From: Bacteroidota bacterium | Lineage (GTDB): Bacteria > Bacteroidota > Bacteroidia > Chitinophagales > Chitinophagaceae | Reading direction: 5' to 3' | Assembly (NCBI GenBank): GCA_023430465.1 | Contig: JAEZAM010000114.1 | Span: 1-9,617 of the forward strand | DNA length: 9,617 nt | Part shown: positions 5,191 to 9,617 of the stretch, one piece after another | Numbering within the stretch: position 1 is the stretch's first letter | How the letters are laid out: each line of letters opens with the position of its first letter | Program-made: the position numbers and the translations under genes | The notes under the pieces: model-generated | What the model was told of the DNA's origin: nothing | The model's input: only the letters and a program-made list of their open reading frames with translations | Databases searched by the model: none

Positions 5191-6921
5191 TCAAAACTCG
5201 AAATCCCGGCGGTGCATGTTCCAGCGCACGCCAAATGATACGACGGTGCTGTTGACTTTGGTCAGCGGCGCCGTTTTTGTTTCCTGCCTCCTGATGATGC
5301 CCGTTGCTTCAAGAAACAGGTTTTCCCTCAACTCATAAGACAATACGAGTGAAGCGTATAACACGTTTGTCTGCCAGCCCGAACCGATCTCAAAACCATA
5401 GTCGCTTGTGCGATAGGGTGGAATACTGGGCAGAAAAATATTGCTGCCGTAGCTGACGCTGCTGCTATCCCTGCCCTGCTTGTAAACGATGGCACGCGCA
5501 TTCACATACCATTTTGGCGCAGGCTGGTAACGCAGGCTGCCGATCACTTCCCTGAAATTCGCCATCAGCGGATGAGCGAGGGGTTGATTATAATGAGTGT
5601 AATTGGCAACTGAATCCCTGTGAGAGTAAGTGAACGGCCGCACGCTGTTGTATTCCAGTTGGAGATCAAGATTCTTAATGCGGAATGCATCTATGTATTT
5701 AGCCCCCAGTTGGATACCATATTTGTTCGCCCACCAGCCATCACGGGCGCGGATCTCCGATAACTTGAACTCATCAAGCAACAATTGACCGTACACCTGG
5801 AATGAACCTCCGAGGTTTGCCTTCATATCGAGACCCGCAACGGAGTTATCGAAGCTTCCGTTCTGTTGCTCAATAGACCGGTAAAAAATCACCGGATTGA
5901 GATAAGCGAAATCGAAACGGTTCTGCCGCCCAAAGATCACACCTTCAAACAATCCGATGTTAAGCCATTTGGTAACATTCACATCCAGGTGGTGCATCGC
6001 TGCATACTTCTTTCCGATCAGCCTGTCGCCGACACCTGCATCCGCATTTTGCAACTCCATGAAAATATTCTGGTAGTTGAATTTCCAGATGCGGGTATTG
6101 AGTTTCAGAAATAAGCTATTATTGCCGAAGTCACTGAGGAATAAGCTGCGGTGCCCATTGCCAATGAAATTTTTATCGTAACCAAACACTACATCAATGT
6201 ATTTGGTAACGTTGAAGGTGAGGTATCCACGCGCATCGAAATAATCTACACCTCCCGGGTCTTTGAAGTCTTTATAAAAACCCGCACCAGGTACAGCACG
6301 GCGGGCATTGATGTATTGCTGCACCCAGGATGGATCACGCTCCTGGTTATCGGTGAGATAAGCTGCAAACCCTATTTTCTTTGCAATATTCCCGCGCAAC
6401 GTCAGGCCCCTTGTGTTCAGGAACAGGTGCTGGTCGTTATCGCTCTCCTTCGATACCACGTATTGAATCACGGGATTGACCACCAGGTCAAAATCCTTCA
6501 CATGCACCTCAAACAAATTAGCCGGCGTTGTATAAAAATTTTTCCAGACAGGTTTCTTACTCGCGAACGATACTCTTTCTTCGGGACTGAGATATTCTGT
6601 GTTATTTTTCAACAATGCCTGTCCATTGTATATATCAACCGGCGTCGTGGCAAGCTGCATCGCACTGCGGTAGCCGTCTACGACGTATTTTCCGCGGCTG
6701 AAAGGACGGGTTTTGGAAAAATTGAGAATGGAATCCCTCCCAGCTTTTATTTCCAGTCGCTCCAGGAGTATATTCTGTTTATCACCCTGTGCCAGGTAAG
6801 TGGTCTGGGCGGTGGCAGGCAGGATCAACCCGGTTGTTAAGACAAATGAGGCCAGGAGTATCCCGATTGTCCGGCGGGAAAGAAATACAGGCTGTCTTAC
6901 CAGGGTTTTGATAAATTGCAT
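5191..6921 (-). CDS. Outer-membrane beta-barrel protein, RemB-like
   Basis: The 576-residue product carries a long signal peptide (basic region to residue 17, hydrophobic core 18-35, cleavage after ATAQ near residue 39). The mature sequence is rich in aromatic residues and alternating strands, with conserved-looking blocks such as LFLNTRGLTLRGNI (166-179), DYFDARGYLTFNVTK (226-240) and GYDKNFIGNGHRSLFLSDF (247-265), and it ends in Phe, the usual beta-barrel C-terminal signal. The blocks resemble the gliding-motility protein RemB and related capsule-assembly (Wzi-like) barrels of Bacteroidota; the RemB name is from memory and should be read as a family label. A role at the cell surface, in motility or polysaccharide handling, is plausible. 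The gene is divergent from dihydroorotase with 32 bp between start codons and convergent with the preceding secreted protein, sharing no spacer. Confidence 0.85.
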   Translation of the reverse strand: MQFIKTLVRQPVFLSRRTIGILLASFVLTTGLILPATAQTTYLAQGDKQNILLERLEIKAGRDSILNFSKTRPFSRGKYVVDGYRSAMQLATTPVDIYNGQALLKNNTEYLSPEERVSFASKKPVWKNFYTTPANLFEVHVKDFDLVVNPVIQYVVSKESDNDQHLFLNTRGLTLRGNIAKKIGFAAYLTDNQERDPSWVQQYINARRAVPGAGFYKDFKDPGGVDYFDARGYLTFNVTKYIDVVFGYDKNFIGNGHRSLFLSDFGNNSLFLKLNTRIWKFNYQNIFMELQNADAGVGDRLIGKKYAAMHHLDVNVTKWLNIGLFEGVIFGRQNRFDFAYLNPVIFYRSIEQQNGSFDNSVAGLDMKANLGGSFQVYGQLLLDEFKLSEIRARDGWWANKYGIQLGAKYIDAFRIKNLDLQLEYNSVRPFTYSHRDSVANYTHYNQPLAHPLMANFREVIGSLRYQPAPKWYVNARAIVYKQGRDSSSVSYGSNIFLPSIPPYRTSDYGFEIGSGWQTNVLYASLVLSYELRENLFLEATGIIRRQETKTAPLTKVNSTVVSFGVRWNMHRRDFEF

Positions 6922-6953
6922 TGGGTGCGTTTAAGGATAATAGTCAACAAATT

Positions 6954-8294
6954 ATGCAAATATACCTGATTAAGAATATCCATGTCGTGAACGAAGGTTC
7001 GATCATCGTGCAGGATGTCCTGCTGAAGGATGGCCGTATTGCCGGCATCGGTTCTTCCCTGGCTACCGCGGGTAACTATATCGAGATCGATGGCGAGGGT
7101 AAGTATCTGCTACCAGGCATCATTGACGACCAGGTTCATTTCCGTGAGCCCGGTCTTACACACAAAGCCACGATCTATACAGAGTCGAAGGCGGCGGTTG
7201 CCGGCGGGGTGACCAGTTTCATGGAAATGCCAAACACCGTTCCTCCGGCATTCACAAGGGAATTACTGGAACAGAAATATGCCATTGCGGCACAGACCTC
7301 ACTTGCCAACTACTCATTTTACATCGGCACATCCAATGAAAATGCGGATGCTGCACTGGCCGTGAACGATGCGCGGAAAGATATTTGTGGGATCAAGATC
7401 TTTATGGGTTCATCGACGGGCAACCTGCTGGTCGACAACCCGCTTACGCTCGAGAAAGTATTTCGCGAAAGCGAGCTGCTGATCGCGACGCATTGCGAGG
7501 ACGAACGAATTATCCGTCACAACCTGGAACTGGCAAAAGCCTCCGGTCGTGAACTTACGGCCGCAGACCATCCGGTGATCCGGAATGAAGAGGCCTGCTT
7601 CGAATCATCCTTCTATGCCATCCAACTTGCAAAGAAATATGATTCGCGGTTACACATCCTGCACATATCAACGGCAAAAGAGCTACAACTTTTTTCAAAC
7701 ATGCTGCCGCTGACCGATAAAAGGATCACCAGTGAAGTATGTGTCCATCATCTCCATTTCACAGCCGATGATTATCCGGCTCTGGGTAACAGGATCAAAT
7801 GCAATCCGGCCATCAAGGCAGCCCACAACCGTGAAGCGCTTTGGGAAGGTTTGCTGGATGACCGCCTCGACGTGATCGCAACCGATCATGCACCACATAC
7901 CTGGCAGGAAAAAGATGAACCTTATGAAAAAGCACATGCCGGCCTGCCACTGGTGCAACATTCACTCGGCCTCATGCTGCATTATCACAAAAAGGGGAAA
8001 ATATCTTTGGAAACAATTGTCCGAAAGATGAGCCATGCCGTGGCCGATTGTTTCCAGGTGGAAAACCGTGGCTATATCCGTGAAGGTTATTTTGCGGACC
8101 TGGTTATCGTAGACCTGCATCAGAGCCAGGTGATAACGAAAGAAAACATCCTCTACAAATGCGGATGGAGCCCGCTTGAGGGATGGGAGATTCCGGCGAC
8201 CATCACCCATACATTTGTGAATGGGAACCTGGTATATGGAAAGGGGCAATGGGATGAATCTAATAAAGGTCATCGCCTGCGGTTTAATCGCTGA
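6954..8294 (+). CDS. pyrC: Dihydroorotase, Bacteroidota type
   Basis: This amidohydrolase interconverts carbamoyl-aspartate and dihydroorotate in de novo pyrimidine synthesis. The 446-residue length fits class I enzymes. Motifs in order: DDQVHFREPG (58-67), EMPNT with substrate-contact Asn94, GIKIFMGSSTGN with Lys148 as the likely carboxylated metal bridge, His180 in ATHCEDE, His234/His237 in LHILHIST, and the catalytic Asp311 in ATDHAPH. The first His of the usual H-x-H metal motif is Gln60; I recall the same DDQVHFREPG form in other Bacteroidota dihydroorotases, so this is likely a lineage feature and not decay. The ATG at 6954 is chosen: an upstream TTG at 6921 would add 11 residues that do not fit the family, while MQIYLIKN begins the expected first strand. 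The MutS-like gene follows by 15 bp. An allantoinase or hydantoinase is the less likely alternative. Confidence 0.93.
   Translation: MQIYLIKNIHVVNEGSIIVQDVLLKDGRIAGIGSSLATAGNYIEIDGEGKYLLPGIIDDQVHFREPGLTHKATIYTESKAAVAGGVTSFMEMPNTVPPAFTRELLEQKYAIAAQTSLANYSFYIGTSNENADAALAVNDARKDICGIKIFMGSSTGNLLVDNPLTLEKVFRESELLIATHCEDERIIRHNLELAKASGRELTAADHPVIRNEEACFESSFYAIQLAKKYDSRLHILHISTAKELQLFSNMLPLTDKRITSEVCVHHLHFTADDYPALGNRIKCNPAIKAAHNREALWEGLLDDRLDVIATDHAPHTWQEKDEPYEKAHAGLPLVQHSLGLMLHYHKKGKISLETIVRKMSHAVADCFQVENRGYIREGYFADLVIVDLHQSQVITKENILYKCGWSPLEGWEIPATITHTFVNGNLVYGKGQWDESNKGHRLRFNR
6957..6964 (-). promoter_or_regulatory. Putative -7 element for the barrel gene, inside the pyrC 5' end
   Basis: Read on the minus strand, this is TATATTTG, an exact match to TAnnTTTG, 35 bases upstream of the barrel gene start. 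It overlaps codons 2-4 of the divergent dihydroorotase gene. No clear -33 TTG is present upstream. If used, transcripts of the two genes would overlap at their 5' ends. Confidence 0.35.
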
Positions 8295-8296
8295 TC

Positions 8297-8303
8297 GAAG
8301 GAA
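8297..8303 (+). promoter_or_regulatory. Shine-Dalgarno-like site before the MutS-like gene
   Basis: GAAGGAA ends 6 bases before the ATG at 8310. It is the clearest ribosome-binding-like site in the window, where most genes have only A-rich leaders, and it supports the chosen start. Confidence 0.5.
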
Positions 8304-8309
8304 CAGTAT

Positions 8310-9617
8310 ATGCAGATAGATAATATATCATTCAACGACATCTCCATTTTCCACCCGGACGAAGAATATTCAATTTTTCACAAATTGAATTTCACGCGTA
8401 CAACCGGCGGAAAGGAATGGCTGCGAAAATTTTTCAGCGAACCACACGCAGACCTGGAACGTATCATCGGCACACAACACATCATCCGGGCATTGATGGG
8501 CCATGTCACGGACTGGCCGGCCGACATCACGAATGGTACCGTGCTCGTTATCGATAAGTTCATGGATTATTCGCTGGACCCTATCAGCGCCAATTTCAAT
8601 GTCCTGAATACCGCAACCTACCGCTGGCTCCACAGCGAGGATTACTCCATGCTGAAGTATTCGATGACGCATTTCGCAGATTTCTTCCGGGGACTGCAGA
8701 ACATCACGCTACTTCTCAAAGACACAGAGCTGCCTCCAAGCATCCGTTTCTACATTGACCGGGTGGAGCAATTGATAAAAGGCTCGCCACTGAGCGGTCT
8801 CGCCGATACGGTCAAGGGCACAACATTTACCGTCAAACAAAATCTTTACTACGGCCATTTTATACGGGGAAGATACCGGTCAAATATATTTGAGCTCATC
8901 GATATCTACAGCCGGCTCGATGCCTGGTACTCCATGGCCGTTGCCGTGAAAACCTTCAAGCTTTCGTTCCCGGAATTCATTAACCAGTCAACACCGCTGG
9001 TAGAAGCCAAAGGCCTTTATCATGTGCTGATACCAAACCCGGTGCCCTATGACCTGTTGATGAGCCCCGAACATAATTTCCTTTTTCTCACAGGAGCCAA
9101 CATGGCCGGAAAAAGCACGCTCATCAAATCTGTTGGCGTCTCTGTATTCCTGGCACACATTGGCATGGGGGTACCGGCGGCGCACATGCGCCTGACCATG
9201 TTTGACGGGTTGCTCAGCAATATAAACGTGGTGGATAACATCGCGAAAGGTGAAAGCTTTTTCTTCAATGAAGTGCAACGAATAAAGAACACCATTTCAA
9301 AGATCAATAATGGAAAAAAATGGCTGGTATTGATCGATGAGCTGTTCAAGGGAACGAACGTACAGGACGCAATGAAATGTTCGCTGGCTGTGATAAAAGG
9401 ATTGATCCGGATAAAAAATTCGTTGTTCATTCTTTCCACGCATCTTTATGAGATTGGTGAAGAACTGCACAATTACCCAAATATATCCTTCCGCTATTTT
9501 GAAACTGAAGTAGTGGATGACCAGTTGCGCTTCAGCTATCAGCTAAAAGAGGGCATCAGAAACGACCGCATCGGCTATGTGATCCTGAAGCGGGAGAAGG
9601 TGGTGGAGATGCTGGAA
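8310..9617 (+). CDS. MutS-like ATPase without mismatch-recognition domains (3' end outside window)
   Basis: The frame stays open for 436 codons to the last base of the window, so the protein is at least 436 residues and its stop is not seen. The N-terminal half (about 1-230) is helical and resembles the MutS core/clamp region. The C-terminal half is the MutS ATPase: Walker A TGANMAGKST (261-270), the ESFFFNEVQRI segment, Walker B LVLIDELFKGTN (339-350), and the His switch STHLYEIGE (376-384). Domain I with its mismatch-probing Phe-x-Glu motif and the connector domain are missing, so it is not the classical repair MutS. Short proteins of this design are common in Bacteroidota and usually annotated only as MutS-related; a role in recombination or DNA-structure processing is inferred. 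It starts 15 bp after pyrC and is probably co-transcribed with it. Confidence 0.9.
   Translation, partial: MQIDNISFNDISIFHPDEEYSIFHKLNFTRTTGGKEWLRKFFSEPHADLERIIGTQHIIRALMGHVTDWPADITNGTVLVIDKFMDYSLDPISANFNVLNTATYRWLHSEDYSMLKYSMTHFADFFRGLQNITLLLKDTELPPSIRFYIDRVEQLIKGSPLSGLADTVKGTTFTVKQNLYYGHFIRGRYRSNIFELIDIYSRLDAWYSMAVAVKTFKLSFPEFINQSTPLVEAKGLYHVLIPNPVPYDLLMSPEHNFLFLTGANMAGKSTLIKSVGVSVFLAHIGMGVPAAHMRLTMFDGLLSNINVVDNIAKGESFFFNEVQRIKNTISKINNGKKWLVLIDELFKGTNVQDAMKCSLAVIKGLIRIKNSLFILSTHLYEIGEELHNYPNISFRYFETEVVDDQLRFSYQLKEGIRNDRIGYVILKREKVVEMLE

Noticed and set aside
6151..6840. A 229-codon open plus-strand frame opposite the barrel gene
   Set aside because: It lies wholly antisense to a well-supported outer-membrane protein gene with signal peptide and barrel features; its translation shows no domain or sensible composition and looks like a shadow frame.
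6921..6953. An upstream TTG start for dihydroorotase
   Set aside because: It would add 11 residues before the normal first beta strand and would overlap the start codon of the divergent gene; the ATG at 6954 fits the family length.

Overview
The window looks like chromosomal DNA of a Bacteroidota species, most likely from the Chitinophagaceae/Sphingobacteriales side. The reasons are a porT-type gene of the type IX secretion system overlapping a menaquinone methyltransferase gene, a RemB-like outer-membrane barrel, the DDQVHFREPG form of dihydroorotase, A-rich start regions with few Shine-Dalgarno sites, and several copies of the Bacteroidota -7 promoter element TAnnTTTG. No tRNA, rRNA, CRISPR array, transposase or phage gene was seen.

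Layout. Positions 1-270 are non-coding and hold structured, GTCGAAG-containing DNA that looks like a dispersed intergenic repeat. Positions 271-2871 are a tight four-gene plus-strand operon: a small lipoprotein, a seven-helix membrane protein, a histidine kinase with no extracytoplasmic sensor domain, and a NarL/LuxR-type response regulator. Positions 2872-3183 are an intergenic stretch with a promoter-like element, a 28-residue single-helix membrane microprotein frame, a 29-bp imperfect palindrome, and a second promoter-like element directly in front of the next gene. Positions 3184-5190 are a plus-strand group: ubiE/menG, porT (overlapping ubiE by 37 bp) and a secreted helical protein. Positions 5191-6921 (minus strand) encode a RemB-like outer-membrane barrel whose stop codon directly abuts the preceding convergent gene. 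Positions 6954-8294 encode dihydroorotase, divergent from the barrel gene with only 32 bp between start codons. From 8310 to the window edge a MutS-like ATPase without mismatch-recognition domains follows dihydroorotase by 15 bp.

How the genes may work together. The first operon is best read as a signalling unit in which the lipoprotein and the seven-helix protein could supply the sensing function that the kinase lacks; this is inference from gene order. The middle and right parts are cell-envelope and housekeeping genes: respiratory quinone synthesis, protein export through the type IX machinery, a surface or gliding-related barrel, pyrimidine synthesis and a DNA-structure ATPase. No clear new defence or mobile system was found. 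The best candidates for undescribed biology are the four-gene signalling operon and the small membrane ORF at 2990-3076.
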